The notes: generated by a model not told the origin, from the letters alone. Shown: positions 17,933 to 28,485, numbered from the stretch's first letter. The stretch is DNA of 64,000 nt from Actinomadura alba (GCF_014323705.1 NZ_JABVEC010000001.1:523696-587695), one strand, 5' to 3'. Program-made: numbers and translations.

Positions 17933-20533
17933 TCAGCGCAGGTCGCCGTTGGTCATGCCGAGCGGAGCGGGCGGCAGTGCGACGAGCCCCATCTCGGCGC
18001 GGTTCGCGAGCATCTCGTGCCGGGGCACCACCCGCACGCTGTAACCGAAGTCGCCGGTCCGGTCGAGCGGTACCTCGCCCACGTAGCGAAGGCGCCCGTT
18101 CTCGACCGTCTCGGTGTCGGTCAGCTCCTGGTACCGCGCGTCGATCAGCGAGTCGGTGTCGTCGACCCGCCCGTACGCCACCTCGACGGCGACGTCCTCG
18201 GGCCGCAGCTCGCCGAGCTCGACCGTGGTGCGCACGGTCAGCCGCGCTCCGATATGCGGGCTCTCGCCGACCCCGTCGGACTCGACGTGGCCCACGGCGA
18301 CGCCGGGCCATGCCTTGGCCACCCGGTGCTTCCACTCGGCGAGCGACCGGGCGCCGGCGTGGGCGTCGGCGCTCATGACCCGCCGCGAGGCCGCCGCCGG
18401 CGCGTACAGGTCGACGACGTAGTCACGCACCATCCGGGTCGACAGGACCTTCGGGCCGAGCGACGCCAGCGTGTGCTTGACCATCTCGAGCCAGCGGCGC
18501 GGCAGGCCGTCGCCGCCACGGTCGTAGAACATGACCGACACGTGGTCCTCGATCAGCTCGTAGAGCGCGCTCGCCTCGAGGTCGTCACGCCGATCGGGGT
18601 CCTCGACACCGTCGGCCGACGGGATCGTCCAGCCGTTCTGGCCGTCGAACCACTCGTCCCACCAGCCGTCGCGGATGGACAGGTTCAGGCCGCCGTTCAG
18701 CGCGGCCTTCATGCCGGACGTGCCGCAGGCCTCCAGCGGGCGCAGCGGGTTGTTCATCCACACGTCACAGCCCTGGACCAGCATCTGCCCGAGCGCCATG
18801 TCGTAGTCCGGAAGGAAGACGATGCGGTGCCGCACCCCGGCGTCGTCGGCGAACCGGACGATCTCCTGGATGAGACGCTTGCCGCCCTCGTCGGCCGGGT
18901 GCGCCTTGCCCGCGATGAGGATCTGCACGGGGCGTTCGGGATCGAGCAGCAGCCTGCGCAGCCGCTCGGGGTCGCGCATCATCAGGGTGAGCCGCTTGTA
19001 CGACGGCACCCGGCGGGCGAAGCCGATGGTGAGGACGTCGGGGTCGAGTGCGTCGTCGACCCAGGACAGCTCGGCGTCCGAGGCGCCGCGCTGCCGCCAC
19101 GACTCGCGCAGCCGGCGCCTCGCGTCGCGCACCAGGCGTTCGCGCAGGGTACGCCGTACCCGCCAGATCTCGCCCTCGGCCAGGCGCCGCACGCCCTCCC
19201 AGCCGCGCCCGGCCGAGATGACGTCGGGCAGTTCCCTGGCGGCCAGCTCGATGACCTCCGGAGCCACCCAGGTCTCGGGGTGCACGCCGTTGGTGATGGA
19301 CCCGATGGGCACGTCGTCGACGTCGAAGCCGCCCCACAGGCCGCCGAACATCTCGCGGCTGACCGCGCCGTGCAGGCGGCTGACGCCGTTGACCCGCTGC
19401 GCGAGCCGCATGCCCATGACGGCCATGTTGAAGACGTCCTGGTCGCCGTCCTCGTAGGTCTCGGCGCCGAGCGCGAGCACGCGGTCGACAGGGACGCTGG
19501 CGGTCTCGTTGGGGCCGCCGAAGTACTTCTGGATGAGCTCACGCGGGAACCGGTCGATGCCCGCGGGCACCGGCGTGTGGGTGGTGAACACCGTGCCGGA
19601 GCGGGTGGCCTCAAGCGCCTCGTCGAAGCTGAGGTCCTGCTCGGTGACGAGCTCGCGGATCCGCTCGAGCCCGAGGAAGCCGGCGTGCCCCTCGTTGGTG
19701 TGGAAGACCTCGGGCGCGGGGTGCCCGGTGATGCGGCAGTAGGCGCGGATGGCCCGCACGCCGCCGATGCCCAGCAGCATCTCCTGCAGGAGCCGGTGGT
19801 CGGTGCCGCCGCCGTAGAGCCGGTCGGTCACGTCGCGCGCGGCGGGGTCGTTCTCGCGTACGTCGGAGTCGAGCAGCAGCAGCGGCACCCGGCCGACGCC
19901 GGCCAGCCAGACCTGGGCGCTGAGGTCGCGGCCCTCGGGCAGCCCGACCTGGATCCGCAGCGGCGTGCCGTCTGCCTCCCTCAGCAGGGTGAGCGGAAGC
20001 CCCGTCGGCGTGATCGGCGGATAGCGCTCCAGCTGCCAGCCGTCGGGCGAGAGGAACTGCGAGAAGTAGCCGTGCCGGTAGAGGAGGCCGACACCGATGA
20101 TCGGCACGCCGAGGTCGCTCGCGGTCTTGAGGTGATCACCGGCGAGGATGCCGAGGCCGCCCGAGTACTGCGGCAGGGCGGCGGTGATGCCGTACTCCGG
20201 TGAGAAGTAGGCGATGGCCGCCGGTGGCTCGTCGTCGAGCGACTGGTACCAGCGCGGGGCGGTCAGATACTCGCGCAGATCCTCGGTGGCGTCCTGGAGC
20301 CGCCGGAGGAACCGGCGGTCGGCGGCGAGCGCCGCGAGCCGCTGCGGGGAGACCTCCCCCAGCAGCTTGACGGGGTCGTGGCGCACGGACTCCCACAGAT
20401 CGGGGTCCACCGAGCGGAACAGGTCAAGCGTCTCGTTATGCCATGACCAGCGCAAATTGAGGACGAGTTCCTCGAGCTGCCGTAGTGGCTCGGGCAGGAC
20501 GGTGCGTACGGTGAATCGTCGGATGGCCTTCAC
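17933..20533 (-). CDS. glgP: Alpha-glucan phosphorylase
   Basis: This 866-residue glycogen/maltodextrin phosphorylase (GT35) releases glucose 1-phosphate from alpha-1,4 chains. Motifs run in order: NLRWSWHNETLDLF near the start, YFSPEYGITAALPQYSGGLGILAGDHLK, TNEGHAGFLGLERI, and the PLP lysine region CGTSGMKAALNGGLNLSIRDGWWDEW. GTG 20533 begins VKAIRRFTVRTVLPEPL, the conserved actinobacterial N-terminus; no strong ribosome site is visible. It is divergent from glgE with 302 bp between them, a usual arrangement in actinomycetes. It would degrade the alpha-glucan built by GlgE and GlgB. Confidence 0.95.
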   Translation of the reverse strand: MKAIRRFTVRTVLPEPLRQLEELVLNLRWSWHNETLDLFRSVDPDLWESVRHDPVKLLGEVSPQRLAALAADRRFLRRLQDATEDLREYLTAPRWYQSLDDEPPAAIAYFSPEYGITAALPQYSGGLGILAGDHLKTASDLGVPIIGVGLLYRHGYFSQFLSPDGWQLERYPPITPTGLPLTLLREADGTPLRIQVGLPEGRDLSAQVWLAGVGRVPLLLLDSDVRENDPAARDVTDRLYGGGTDHRLLQEMLLGIGGVRAIRAYCRITGHPAPEVFHTNEGHAGFLGLERIRELVTEQDLSFDEALEATRSGTVFTTHTPVPAGIDRFPRELIQKYFGGPNETASVPVDRVLALGAETYEDGDQDVFNMAVMGMRLAQRVNGVSRLHGAVSREMFGGLWGGFDVDDVPIGSITNGVHPETWVAPEVIELAARELPDVISAGRGWEGVRRLAEGEIWRVRRTLRERLVRDARRRLRESWRQRGASDAELSWVDDALDPDVLTIGFARRVPSYKRLTLMMRDPERLRRLLLDPERPVQILIAGKAHPADEGGKRLIQEIVRFADDAGVRHRIVFLPDYDMALGQMLVQGCDVWMNNPLRPLEACGTSGMKAALNGGLNLSIRDGWWDEWFDGQNGWTIPSADGVEDPDRRDDLEASALYELIEDHVSVMFYDRGGDGLPRRWLEMVKHTLASLGPKVLSTRMVRDYVVDLYAPAAASRRVMSADAHAGARSLAEWKHRVAKAWPGVAVGHVESDGVGESPHIGARLTVRTTVELGELRPEDVAVEVAYGRVDDTDSLIDARYQELTDTETVENGRLRYVGEVPLDRTGDFGYSVRVVPRHEMLANRAEMGLVALPPAPLGMTNGDLR

Positions 20534-20835
20534 GGTGGGTAACGCTATGCGCAGGCCATGGGTGTTCGCGACCCGAACCCGCACACAAGATTCCTTGATA
20601 ATGGTCAAGGCTGCCGCTCGGGTCGCCGGTACCGGCACCACGCCTGGACCGCCGGAACCGCGGCCCGCCTCCGCCATGACACGAAGTGTCGGAGAGGTAG
20701 CACAAAGTTAAGCACTCGTACTGGAGAGTTACGCGCCGGATTCGGGCATGGAGAGGCTTGGATGGCAGCCGGAGCGGACATTCCACTCGTATCGATCACG
20801 CACTATGAGCAGGGGACGGCGAGCAGAGGTGAGGT
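20534..20835. promoter_or_regulatory. Divergent promoter region glgP / glgE
   Basis: These 302 bp separate divergent glucan breakdown and synthesis genes and are less GC-rich than the genes around them, so promoters for both directions are expected. A short reading frame at 20762-20857 overlaps the glgE start and has some ribosome-site sequence, but I do not call it a gene. No operator was recognised. Confidence 0.5.
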
Positions 20836-22950
20836 ATGGGCGTTAAGCCGGAAATGACCCGCGACACGGGTGATCATTACTTGACCGAAGTCCGCACCGC
20901 CCCTGAGAATCCGCCGGTAGCGTTGCCGTTGATGATCGAGCGCATACCCATCCTGGACGTGGAACCCGTCGTCGACTGCGGTCGGTGGCCCGCCAAGGCC
21001 GCCGTCGGCGAGACCTTCGACGTGAGTGCGACGGTGTTCCGCGAGGGCCACGAGAGACTCGGCGCGGGCGTCGTGCTGCGCGCCCCCGACGGCACGACCC
21101 GGCCCCTCGTGCACATGAGCGAGACCGTTCCCGGCACCGACCGGCTCACCGCCGAGGTCACCCCCGACGAGACCGGCCTCTGGCACTTCCGCGTGGAGGC
21201 GTGGGGCGACCCGATCGCGCACTGGCGGCACGACGCCGACATCAAGGTGCCGCGGGGCCAGGACGTCGACCTGATGTTCGAAGAGGGCGCGCTGCTGTTC
21301 GCCCGCGCCGCCGAGGGCGTTCCCGCGAAGCGGCGAGCGGTCCTCACCGCGCTGGCGCGCGACCTGGTCGACCCGGCCGTCCCGGCCCTCACCAGGCTGG
21401 CCGCCGCGAGCGCTCCCGAGATCCTCGACCTGCTGCGCGAGCACCCGCTCCGCGAGCTCGACTCGGCCTCCCCGTGGCTGCCGCTGGTCGTGCACCGCGA
21501 GCGCGCGCTCTTCGGCTCGTGGTACGAGTTCTTCCCCCGTTCCGAGGGAGCCACGTTCGACCCGATGGGGCGCAGGGGTCCGACGTCTGGAACGCTCCGC
21601 ACGGCGATGAGGCGCCTTCCGGCCGTCGCCGCCATGGGCTTCGACGTCGTCTACCTGCCGCCGATCCACCCGATCGGCCGTACGTTCCGCAAAGGGCCGA
21701 ACAACACCCTGAACCCCGGGCCGCACGATCCCGGTTCGCCGTGGGCGATCGGATCCGAGGAGGGCGGGCACGACGCCGTCCATCCAGAGCTCGGCTCGAT
21801 CGCCGACTTCGACGCCTTCGTCGAGCACGCGGGCGAGCTCGGCCTGGAGGTCGCGCTCGACCTCGCCCTGCAGTGCGCTCCGGACCACCCCTGGGTCAAG
21901 GAGCACCCGGAGTGGTTCACCACCCGCGCCGACGGCACGATCGCCTACGCCGAGAACCCGCCGAAGAAGTACCAGGACATCTATCCGCTCAACTTCGACA
22001 ACGATCCCGAGGGCATCTACCAGGAGATCAAGCGGGTCGTCCGGCACTGGATCGACCACGGAGTACGGATCTTCCGGGTGGACAACCCGCACACGAAGCC
22101 GGTCGCCTTCTGGGCCCGGCTGCTGTCGGAGATCAACGAGATCGCGCCGGACGTGATCTTCCTGGCCGAGGCGTTCACCCGGCCGGCCATGATGCAGACG
22201 CTCGGCAAGATCGGCTTCCACCAGTCGTACACCTACTTCACCTGGCGCAACGGCAAGGACGAACTCGAGGAGTACGTACGCGAGCTGTCCGGGGACGCCG
22301 CGAAGTACATGCGTCCCAACTTCTTCGTCAACACGCCGGACATCCTCAACGAGTACCTCGTGCAGGGCGGCCGGCCGGCGTTCGAGATCCGGGCCGTCCT
22401 CGCCGCGCTGCTCTCCCCCACCTGGGGCGTCTACTCCGGGTACGAGCTGATCGAGAACATCCCGGTGCGGCCGGGCAGCGAGGAGTACCGCGACTCCGAG
22501 AAGTACCAGTACCGGCCGCGCGACTGGGCGGCCGCCGAGCGCGAGGGGCGCACCATCGCCCCCCTCCTCAGCCGGCTCAACGCCCTGCGCAGGGCCCATC
22601 CCGCACTGCAGTTGCTGCGCAACCCGCGGTTCCACCACGTCGACCAGCCGGACGTGATCTGCTTCTCCAAGCGACTGCCCGGCGCGGGCTCCGGCGATCC
22701 GGGCGAGGACGCGTCCGGCACCGGTCCCGGCGATGTCGTGCTCGCCGTCGTCAATCTCGACCCGCATCATGTTCACGAGGCCACCGTCCATCTCGACCTG
22801 CCCGCCCTCGGTCTCGACTGGTCGGAGGGTTTCGTCGTCACCGACGAACTCACCGGCGACTCCTATGACTGGCGGCAGTCCAACTACGTGCGCCTCGACC
22901 CGCACGCCCAGCCTGCCCACATCTTCACGGTCCGGAGAACTGAGAGTTGA
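20836..22950 (+). CDS. glgE: Alpha-1,4-glucan:maltose-1-phosphate maltosyltransferase
   Basis: This 704-residue GH13_3 enzyme transfers maltosyl units from maltose 1-phosphate onto alpha-1,4-glucan. The protein has the GlgE N-terminal domain ([20 protein letters not shown]), the loop [23 protein letters not shown], nucleophile D416 in [14 protein letters not shown], acid/base E445 in FLAEAFTRP, and a C-terminal beta domain. ATG 20836 follows GAGGTGAGGT. The first 30 residues before ERIP are longer than usual and may not be conserved. It is the first gene of glgE-treS-mak, and its stop overlaps the treS start by three bases (TTGA). Its substrate is made by the maltokinase of the third gene. 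Confidence 0.97.
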   Translation: MGVKPEMTRDTGDHYLTEVRTAPENPPVALPLMIERIPILDVEPVVDCGRWPAKAAVGETFDVSATVFREGHERLGAGVVLRAPDGTTRPLVHMSETVPGTDRLTAEVTPDETGLWHFRVEAWGDPIAHWRHDADIKVPRGQDVDLMFEEGALLFARAAEGVPAKRRAVLTALARDLVDPAVPALTRLAAASAPEILDLLREHPLRELDSASPWLPLVVHRERALFGSWYEFFPRSEGATFDPMGRRGPTSGTLRTAMRRLPAVAAMGFDVVYLPPIHPIGRTFRKGPNNTLNPGPHDPGSPWAIGSEEGGHDAVHPELGSIADFDAFVEHAGELGLEVALDLALQCAPDHPWVKEHPEWFTTRADGTIAYAENPPKKYQDIYPLNFDNDPEGIYQEIKRVVRHWIDHGVRIFRVDNPHTKPVAFWARLLSEINEIAPDVIFLAEAFTRPAMMQTLGKIGFHQSYTYFTWRNGKDELEEYVRELSGDAAKYMRPNFFVNTPDILNEYLVQGGRPAFEIRAVLAALLSPTWGVYSGYELIENIPVRPGSEEYRDSEKYQYRPRDWAAAEREGRTIAPLLSRLNALRRAHPALQLLRNPRFHHVDQPDVICFSKRLPGAGSGDPGEDASGTGPGDVVLAVVNLDPHHVHEATVHLDLPALGLDWSEGFVVTDELTGDSYDWRQSNYVRLDPHAQPAHIFTVRRTES

Positions 22951-24737
22951 CCACGCCGCCTTCCGCCGGCGCCCTGCCGGAGGCCGACACCGCCGCACTC
23001 GACACCGCGGCCGTCGAGCCCATTCCTGACACGTTCACGCACGAGAAGCCCAACGACCCCCACTGGTACAAGCGAGCCGTCTTCTACGAGGTCGCCATCC
23101 GCGGCTTCAACGACTCCAGCGACGACGGCACAGGTGACATCCGCGGGCTCATCCAGCGGCTGGACTACCTGCAGTGGCTCGGCATCGACTGCATCTGGCT
23201 GCTGCCGATCTACCAGTCGCCGCTGCGCGACGGCGGGTACGACATCAGCGAGTACACCAAGATCCTCCCGGAGTTCGGCGATCTCGGCGACTTCGTCGAG
23301 CTGATCGACGAGGCGCACGCGCGGGGCATCCGGGTCATCGCCGACCTGGTCATGAACCACACCAGCGACCAGCACCCCTGGTTCCAGGCGTCCCGTTCCG
23401 ACCCGGACGGCCCGTACGGCGACTTCTACATGTGGTCGGACACCGACGACAAGTACGCCGACGCCCGGATCATCTTCGTCGACACCGAGGCGTCGAACTG
23501 GACCTTCGACCCGGTGCGCGGTCAGTACTACTGGCACCGGTTCTTCAACCACCAGCCCGACCTCAACTACGACAACCCCGATGTCCAGGACGCGATGATC
23601 GAGGTCCTGCGGTTCTGGCTGGACCTCGGCATCGACGGGTTCCGGCTCGACGCGGTGCCCTACCTCTACGCGCGCGAGGGCACGAACTGCGAGAACCTGC
23701 CCGAGACGCACGACTACCTCAAGCGGGTCCGCGCCGAGATCGACCGGCTCTACCCCGACCGGGTGATGCTCGCCGAGGCCAACCAGTGGCCCGCCGACGT
23801 GGTCGAGTACTTCGGCGACCCCGCCACCGGGGGCGACGAGTGCCACATGGCGTTCCACTTCCCGGTGATGCCGCGCATCTTCATGGCCGTGCGACGCGAG
23901 CAGCGCTACCCCATCTCCGAGATCATGGCGCAGACGCCCAAGATCCCGGAGAACTGCCAGTGGGGCATCTTCCTGCGCAACCACGACGAGCTGACGCTCG
24001 AGATGGTCACGGACGAAGAGCGCGACTACATGTACACGGAGTACGCCAAGGACCCCCGGATGAAGGCCAACATCGGCATCCGGCGGCGCCTGGCCCCACT
24101 GCTCGACAACGACCGCAACCAGCTCGAGCTGTTCACGGCCCTCCTGCTGTCGCTGCCGGGTTCGCCGGTGCTCTACTACGGCGACGAGATCGGGATGGGC
24201 GACAACATCTGGCTGGGCGACCGCGACGGGGTCCGCACCCCGATGCAGTGGACCCCGGACCGCAACGCCGGCTTCTCCAAGTGCGACCCGGCCCGGCTCT
24301 ACCTGCCAGTGATCATGGATCCGATCTACGGATACCAGGCGATCAATGTCGAGGCACAGCAGAAGAATCCCGGCTCGCTGCTGCACTGGACCCGCAAGAT
24401 GATCGAGATTCGCAAGCGGCACCCGGTGTTCGGGCTCGGCTCCTACGTCGAGCTGTCGGCCTCCAACCCCAGCGTGCTGGCGTTCGTCCGGGAGTTCGGC
24501 GACGACCGGGTACTGTGCGTCAACAACCTGTCGCGCTTTCCGCAGCCGGTCGAGCTCGATCTGCGGCGCTTCGAGGGATCGACGCCGATCGAGTGCATGG
24601 GCGGCGTCCAGTTCCCCGCCGCCGGTGAACTCCCGTATCTCCTGACGCTTCCCGGGCATGGGTTCTACTGGTTCCTGCTGCCCCCCGTCCCCCCGGCCCG
24701 CGAGACAGAAGGCGAAGACCAAGAAGAGGTGAAGTAG
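22947..24737 (+). CDS. treS: Trehalose synthase (maltose alpha-D-glucosyltransferase)
   Basis: This 596-residue GH13_16 enzyme interconverts trehalose and maltose, feeding maltose to the maltokinase. Catalytic residues are D235 in [15 protein letters not shown]277 in [17 protein letters not shown] and D347 in [11 protein letters not shown]. The start is TTG at 22947, sharing TTGA with the glgE stop, with GGAG ten bases upstream; no other start precedes the conserved [16 protein letters not shown]. Unlike some actinobacterial TreS proteins it is not fused to maltokinase, which is the separate next gene three bases downstream. An acidic tail ([11 protein letters not shown]) ends the protein. 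Confidence 0.97.
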   Translation: MTTPPSAGALPEADTAALDTAAVEPIPDTFTHEKPNDPHWYKRAVFYEVAIRGFNDSSDDGTGDIRGLIQRLDYLQWLGIDCIWLLPIYQSPLRDGGYDISEYTKILPEFGDLGDFVELIDEAHARGIRVIADLVMNHTSDQHPWFQASRSDPDGPYGDFYMWSDTDDKYADARIIFVDTEASNWTFDPVRGQYYWHRFFNHQPDLNYDNPDVQDAMIEVLRFWLDLGIDGFRLDAVPYLYAREGTNCENLPETHDYLKRVRAEIDRLYPDRVMLAEANQWPADVVEYFGDPATGGDECHMAFHFPVMPRIFMAVRREQRYPISEIMAQTPKIPENCQWGIFLRNHDELTLEMVTDEERDYMYTEYAKDPRMKANIGIRRRLAPLLDNDRNQLELFTALLLSLPGSPVLYYGDEIGMGDNIWLGDRDGVRTPMQWTPDRNAGFSKCDPARLYLPVIMDPIYGYQAINVEAQQKNPGSLLHWTRKMIEIRKRHPVFGLGSYVELSASNPSVLAFVREFGDDRVLCVNNLSRFPQPVELDLRRFEGSTPIECMGGVQFPAAGELPYLLTLPGHGFYWFLLPPVPPARETEGEDQEEVK

Positions 24738-24740
24738 TCC

Positions 24741-26177
24741 GTGCGGTCGTCCGACCAGCCCACCGGGGCACCGACCCCAGACAACGTCGTCGATCTGCCG
24801 GGTCTGACAGAGCTCCTGCGGGAATGGGTGCCCCGGCAGCGGTGGTTCGCCGGCAAGGGGCGGGAGGTGCGCGAGGTCACGGTGCTCGAGGCCACCGAGC
24901 TGACCGTCGGCGACCCCGGCCTGCACCATCTCGTCATCGGGGTCGGACACGACGCCGAGCCGGGCTTTCCGGGGCCCGGCACCGTCGACCGCTACCAGCT
25001 GCTCCTCGGCACGCGCGCGGAGCTGCCCGGCCGGCTGGAGTACGCCGAGATCGGGCGGCTGGGCGGGCGACACATCTACGACGCCGTACATGATCCTGAA
25101 CTCACCCGCACGCTGCTCACCGGCATGGCCGGCAACGCCGACACCGGCCCGCTCCGGCTGCGGACCGTTCCCGGCCAGGAGATCGAGACCGACCTGGTCA
25201 GCCTCGCCAGCCCGGCCGAGCAGAGCAACAGCTCCCTGATCTTCGGGGACGTCTACATCTGCAAGCTGTTCCGCCGGATCACCCCTGGGACCAATCCCGA
25301 TCTGGAGCTCAACCTCGGCCTCACCCGGGTCGGCTGCGAGCACATCCCGGCGCTGCACGGCTGGGCCGAGACCGACCTCGACGGTGAGCCCACCACACTC
25401 GCCATGCTGTCGGAGTTCCTGCGCACGGCCACCGACGGCTGGCGGCTCGCGGCCACCAGCGTCCGCGACCTGTACGCCGAGGTGGACCTGCACGCCGACG
25501 AGGTCGGCGGTGACTTCGCGTCGGAGGCCGAGCGGCTGGGCGCCGTGACCGCGGCCGTGCACCGCGACCTCGCCCGCGCCTTCGGTGTCTCCCGGCTTCC
25601 CGTCGACGATGTGCGGACGATGGCCGAGGACATGCACCGGCGGCTGGACGAGACGGTCCTCGCGGTGCCGGAGCTCGAGCCGTACGCCGCGATGATCGGC
25701 GCGGTGTTCGACGACCTCGCCAAGCACGAGGTGGATCTGCCTGTGCAGCGGATCCACGGCGATTACCACCTCGGCCAGGTCATGCGCACCGAGCGCGGCT
25801 GGATGCTGCTCGACTTCGAGGGTGAGCCGCTGCACACACTGGCCGAACGCCGCACGCCCAGCCACCCGCTGCGCGATGTCGCGGGAATGCTGCGCTCCTT
25901 CGAGTACGCCTCCCGCCACCTGCTCGCGGGGCAGACCCAGGTGGCCCCGGAGGTGGGCGAGCAGTTGGAGGTCCGCGCCCGTGAGTGGGCCGAGCGCAAC
26001 AGGGCGGCGTTCTGCCGGGGCTATGCCGAGGGCGGCGGCCCCGATCCCTCCGCGCACGAGGTGCTGCTGCGCGCCTTCGAGTACGACAAGGCCGTCTACG
26101 AGGTCCTGTACGAAGCGCGCAACCGCCCCTCGTGGCTGCACATCCCGCTCAGCTCGTTCCGCCACTCCGTGGTCTGA
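24741..26177 (+). CDS. mak: Maltokinase
   Basis: This 478-residue ATP-dependent kinase (Pep2/Mak) phosphorylates maltose to maltose 1-phosphate, the GlgE donor. It has the aminoglycoside-kinase-like fold: catalytic D341 in RIHGDYHLGQV, metal-binding D358 in LLDFEGEPLHTLAERR, and the family N-terminal cap (LREWVPRQRWFAGKGRE). GTG 24741 lies three bases past the treS stop with GAGGTG upstream, so translation is coupled. In many actinomycetes glgB follows directly; here it is 12.3 kb away, after a surface-glycan island. Four 9-bp repeats follow the gene. Confidence 0.95.
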   Translation: MRSSDQPTGAPTPDNVVDLPGLTELLREWVPRQRWFAGKGREVREVTVLEATELTVGDPGLHHLVIGVGHDAEPGFPGPGTVDRYQLLLGTRAELPGRLEYAEIGRLGGRHIYDAVHDPELTRTLLTGMAGNADTGPLRLRTVPGQEIETDLVSLASPAEQSNSSLIFGDVYICKLFRRITPGTNPDLELNLGLTRVGCEHIPALHGWAETDLDGEPTTLAMLSEFLRTATDGWRLAATSVRDLYAEVDLHADEVGGDFASEAERLGAVTAAVHRDLARAFGVSRLPVDDVRTMAEDMHRRLDETVLAVPELEPYAAMIGAVFDDLAKHEVDLPVQRIHGDYHLGQVMRTERGWMLLDFEGEPLHTLAERRTPSHPLRDVAGMLRSFEYASRHLLAGQTQVAPEVGEQLEVRAREWAERNRAAFCRGYAEGGGPDPSAHEVLLRAFEYDKAVYEVLYEARNRPSWLHIPLSSFRHSVV

Positions 26178-26556
26178 GCCGTTCCCGCGCCCGAGCGCCC
26201 CGGCACCCCGAGCGCTCCTGGCGCTCCTGGCGCTCCGGGCGCTCCGGGCGGTGAGCCGCATCGTGGGCCGGGCCGCCGCTCCGAGGTAGATCCACGGCCA
26301 GGATCGGGTCACGTGACGGCAATCCACCCATCATCTTTGGGCAAAGCCGCACCCCGACGCGGTCCCATGGCCCAAAGTCAGGACTAACGCTGAATACGCG
26401 CCCGGTCACGGCGAGTGACCGATCCCTTAAGTGACGGAATGGTACGAGATGCATGGTGAGCACTGCGTCACCAAAAGGGAGCGATGCGTGATTACTCGAC
26501 GCATGACGGGGACGGCTGGCGTCAAATAAGCAGACACCACTCCCACGGGGGCTCCC
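26178..26556. other. Intergenic region between mak and the glycan island
   Basis: These 379 bp hold the junction of the glgE operon and the glycan island. They contain four 9-bp tandem repeats, the palindrome GTCACGTGAC (26308-26317), an 8-bp inverted repeat CTTTGGGC/GCCCAAAG (26335-26342 and 26370-26377), and a possible 28-codon gene. The right half is lower in GC than the genes and probably carries the island promoter. I could not match it to a known riboswitch. Confidence 0.5.
26212..26247. repeat. Four tandem 9-bp repeats
   Basis: Two copies of GCGCTCCTG are followed by two of GCGCTCCGG without gaps, 35 bp past the mak stop. They do not form a clear hairpin. They may be slippage products or lie in a terminator region. 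Confidence 0.85.
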
Positions 26557-26570
26557 ATGCACAGTCCTGA
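26484..26570 (+). CDS. Possible 28-residue leader peptide or small protein
   Basis: An ATG stands three bases after an excellent ribosome site (AAAAGGGAG, 26473-26481) and opens a 28-codon frame beginning MRDYSTHDGDGW and rich in His, Ser and Gly. It ends 14 bp inside the glycosyltransferase gene in another frame, so it could act as a translational coupler for that gene. The peptide is hydrophilic, with no signal. Nothing in it is recognisable, and the only support is the ribosome site and position. Confidence 0.3.
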   Translation: MRDYSTHDGDGWRQISRHHSHGGSHAQS

Positions 26571-27411
26571 CCCCCTCGTGCGCGCCGATGGCGCCTCGAG
26601 CGCACCATCCGTACGGCAGCCTCACCATCTCGGCCTCGGCCGGCCCGGCAACCGGTGGCCGACGGTCACGGCCGTCATCCCGACCCTCAACGAGGCGGAC
26701 AACCTCCGATGGCTTCTGCCGCGGCTGACCGCGGTGGACGAAGTCGTGATCGTCGATGGCGAGTCCACCGACGGCACGGTGGAGATCACCCGGCTGCTGC
26801 GGCCCGACGCAGTGATCATCATCGAACCGCCGATGGGCAAGGGCAGTGCGATGAGGACGGGGATGGCCGTGGCCAGCTCCGAGGTGCTCATCATGCTCGA
26901 CGCGGACGGCAGCATGGACCCGGCCGAGTTCGACGCCTTCCTGGCGTTGATCGCCCGCGGGTTCGACATCGTCAAGGGCACGCGCTACGGCTGCGGGGGC
27001 GCGTCCGACGACCTCACCCGGATCCGCAGCAAGGGAAACCGGTGGCTGACCCGGCTGGCCAACCTGCTCTACCGCACCAGTTGGACCGACCTGTGCTACG
27101 GCTATGTGGCGATGCGCCGGTCCGCCGTCGAGCGGCTCCAGCTCACCTCGACGGGCTTCGAGATCGAGACCGAGATGTGCGTCAACGCGGTTCGCTCGGG
27201 GTTGCGGATGGCCGAGGTCGCCAGCCACGAACACCACCGGCGGTACGGCGACTCCAACCTCCGCACCCTCCGGGACGGCTGGCGGGTGCTGAGGACCATG
27301 GTCCGGCTTCGCCTCCGCGGCCGGCTGGGCGACACGCACGCCGGGCAGGCGCTGGAACCGGTCGCGGTGAGCCGGCTGTCCACCGCCCTGGGCCGCGCCG
27401 AGAGCCGGTGA
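26557..27411 (+). CDS. GT2 glycosyltransferase (dolichol-phosphate-mannose-synthase-like)
   Basis: This 284-residue protein is a soluble GT-A fold transferase. The nucleotide-binding strand is VTAVIPTLNEADNL, followed by VVIVDGESTDGT, GKGSAMRTGMAVASS and the metal motif MLDADGSMDP. The FDIVKGTRYGCGG and DLCYGYVAMRRSAVE segments are typical of enzymes that load sugar on polyprenyl phosphate. There is no membrane segment at the C-terminus. The first 35 residues are not conserved, so the ATG is uncertain; GGGGG lies upstream. It is the first gene of the island, and the acyltransferase gene starts three bases after its stop. It probably starts or extends the lipid-linked glycan; the sugar is unknown. 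Confidence 0.88.
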   Translation: MHSPDPLVRADGASSAPSVRQPHHLGLGRPGNRWPTVTAVIPTLNEADNLRWLLPRLTAVDEVVIVDGESTDGTVEITRLLRPDAVIIIEPPMGKGSAMRTGMAVASSEVLIMLDADGSMDPAEFDAFLALIARGFDIVKGTRYGCGGASDDLTRIRSKGNRWLTRLANLLYRTSWTDLCYGYVAMRRSAVERLQLTSTGFEIETEMCVNAVRSGLRMAEVASHEHHRRYGDSNLRTLRDGWRVLRTMVRLRLRGRLGDTHAGQALEPVAVSRLSTALGRAESR

Positions 27412-27414
27412 GCC

Positions 27415-28485
27415 ATGAAGGTAACTCTCGTCGCCCCGCGTGAGCTCGGCACCGCCGAGCTCGAACGGTGGCGGGCGCTCCAGCGATCCGACCCGGCTCT
27501 GCAGAACCCCTTCATGTCACCCGAGTTCACGGCCGGCGTCAGCCGGTGCCGGCCCGGTGTCCGGGTGGCCGTCGTCGAAGAGGGCCAGGACGTGGTCGCC
27601 TTCTTCCCGCATGAGCGCACCGCCCTGGGCATCGGCCACCCGGTCGGGTCCGGCCTCACCGACCTGCAGGGCATCATCGCCCCGCCCGAGCTGCGGCTCG
27701 ACGCGCCGGCGCTGCTCGAGGCGTGCCGCCTGGACGTCTGGGACTTCGACCACCTGATCGCCCATCAGCAGACGTTCCGGCCCTACCACTCGGTCGAGCG
27801 GGCCGAGCCGATCATCGATCTGAGCGGAGGTTTCGAGGCCTATGCCGAGGTCACGCGGCGCGCGGCGCCGAAAAGCTACAAGACGGTCAGGTACAAGGAG
27901 CGCAAGCTCGGCCGCGAGGTGGGCGAGGTGCGGTACGTCTTCGCCTCGGCCGACCCGGCCGCGCTGCGGCTGCTGATGCGCTGGAAGTCCGAGCAGTACC
28001 GGCGCACCGGCCGCATGGACCGGTTCGCCCGGCCCTGGATCGTACGGCTGGTCGAGCACTTCCACCGGACCGGCTTCGGCATGCTGAACATCCTGTACGC
28101 GGGTGACCAGCCGATCGCGGCCAACTTCGACCTGCGCCACCGCACGACGGTCGCCGGCTGGTTCACCGCCTACGACACCCGCTTCGCCCAGTACTCCCCC
28201 GGTCTGATCGGCAACCTGCGGCTCGCCCAGGCATGCGCCGAGCACGGCATCACCGAGATCGCCATGGGCCGCGGCGGCAAGCGGTTCAAGGAGCAGCTGA
28301 AGAGCCGCGAGATCCGCATCGCCGAGGGCCGGGTCGCGCGCGCCCGCCTCGGTGCCGGCCTGCACTGGCTCCGCACCAAACCGGTGAGCGTGGCCCGCAA
28401 CGCCGCGCTGCGCGACCCACGGCTCTATGACCGGGCCGACCGGGTGCTCAAGACCTATGCGCGGATGAGGAGGCGGTTTCCCTGA
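27415..28485 (+). CDS. CelD/BcsL-like GNAT acyltransferase
   Basis: This 356-residue protein of the GNAT-like family (Acetyltransf_6, named after cellulose-cluster CelD/BcsL) has two GNAT-like halves. The C-terminal half shows LLMRWKSEQYRRTGRMDRF, then MLNILYAGDQPIAANFDLRH and GWFTAYDTRFAQYSPG, ending IAMGRGGKRFKEQLKSR. No membrane segment is seen. Such proteins recur in exopolysaccharide clusters and are presumed to acylate or amino-acylate sugar units, though few have been assayed. ATG lies three bases after the previous stop. Its end, MRRRFP, overlaps the start of the next gene, and codes for that gene's ribosome site. Confidence 0.85.
   Translation: MKVTLVAPRELGTAELERWRALQRSDPALQNPFMSPEFTAGVSRCRPGVRVAVVEEGQDVVAFFPHERTALGIGHPVGSGLTDLQGIIAPPELRLDAPALLEACRLDVWDFDHLIAHQQTFRPYHSVERAEPIIDLSGGFEAYAEVTRRAAPKSYKTVRYKERKLGREVGEVRYVFASADPAALRLLMRWKSEQYRRTGRMDRFARPWIVRLVEHFHRTGFGMLNILYAGDQPIAANFDLRHRTTVAGWFTAYDTRFAQYSPGLIGNLRLAQACAEHGITEIAMGRGGKRFKEQLKSREIRIAEGRVARARLGAGLHWLRTKPVSVARNAALRDPRLYDRADRVLKTYARMRRRFP

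Noticed and set aside
20762..20857. A 31-codon frame between glgP and glgE with some ribosome-site sequence
   Set aside because: It overlaps the glgE start, has no recognisable features and is no better than chance.
26212..26247. CRISPR-like or functional repeat array
   Set aside because: Units are 9 bp without spacers; slippage is the simpler reading.
22884..26327. A 1147-codon open frame on the minus strand opposite treS and mak
   Set aside because: Codon composition is that of a shadow of the GC-rich plus-strand genes, and the plus-strand products have full catalytic motifs.
26178..26556. A riboswitch (c-di-AMP type) upstream of the glycan island
   Set aside because: The region has inverted repeats, but I could not find the conserved core by eye.
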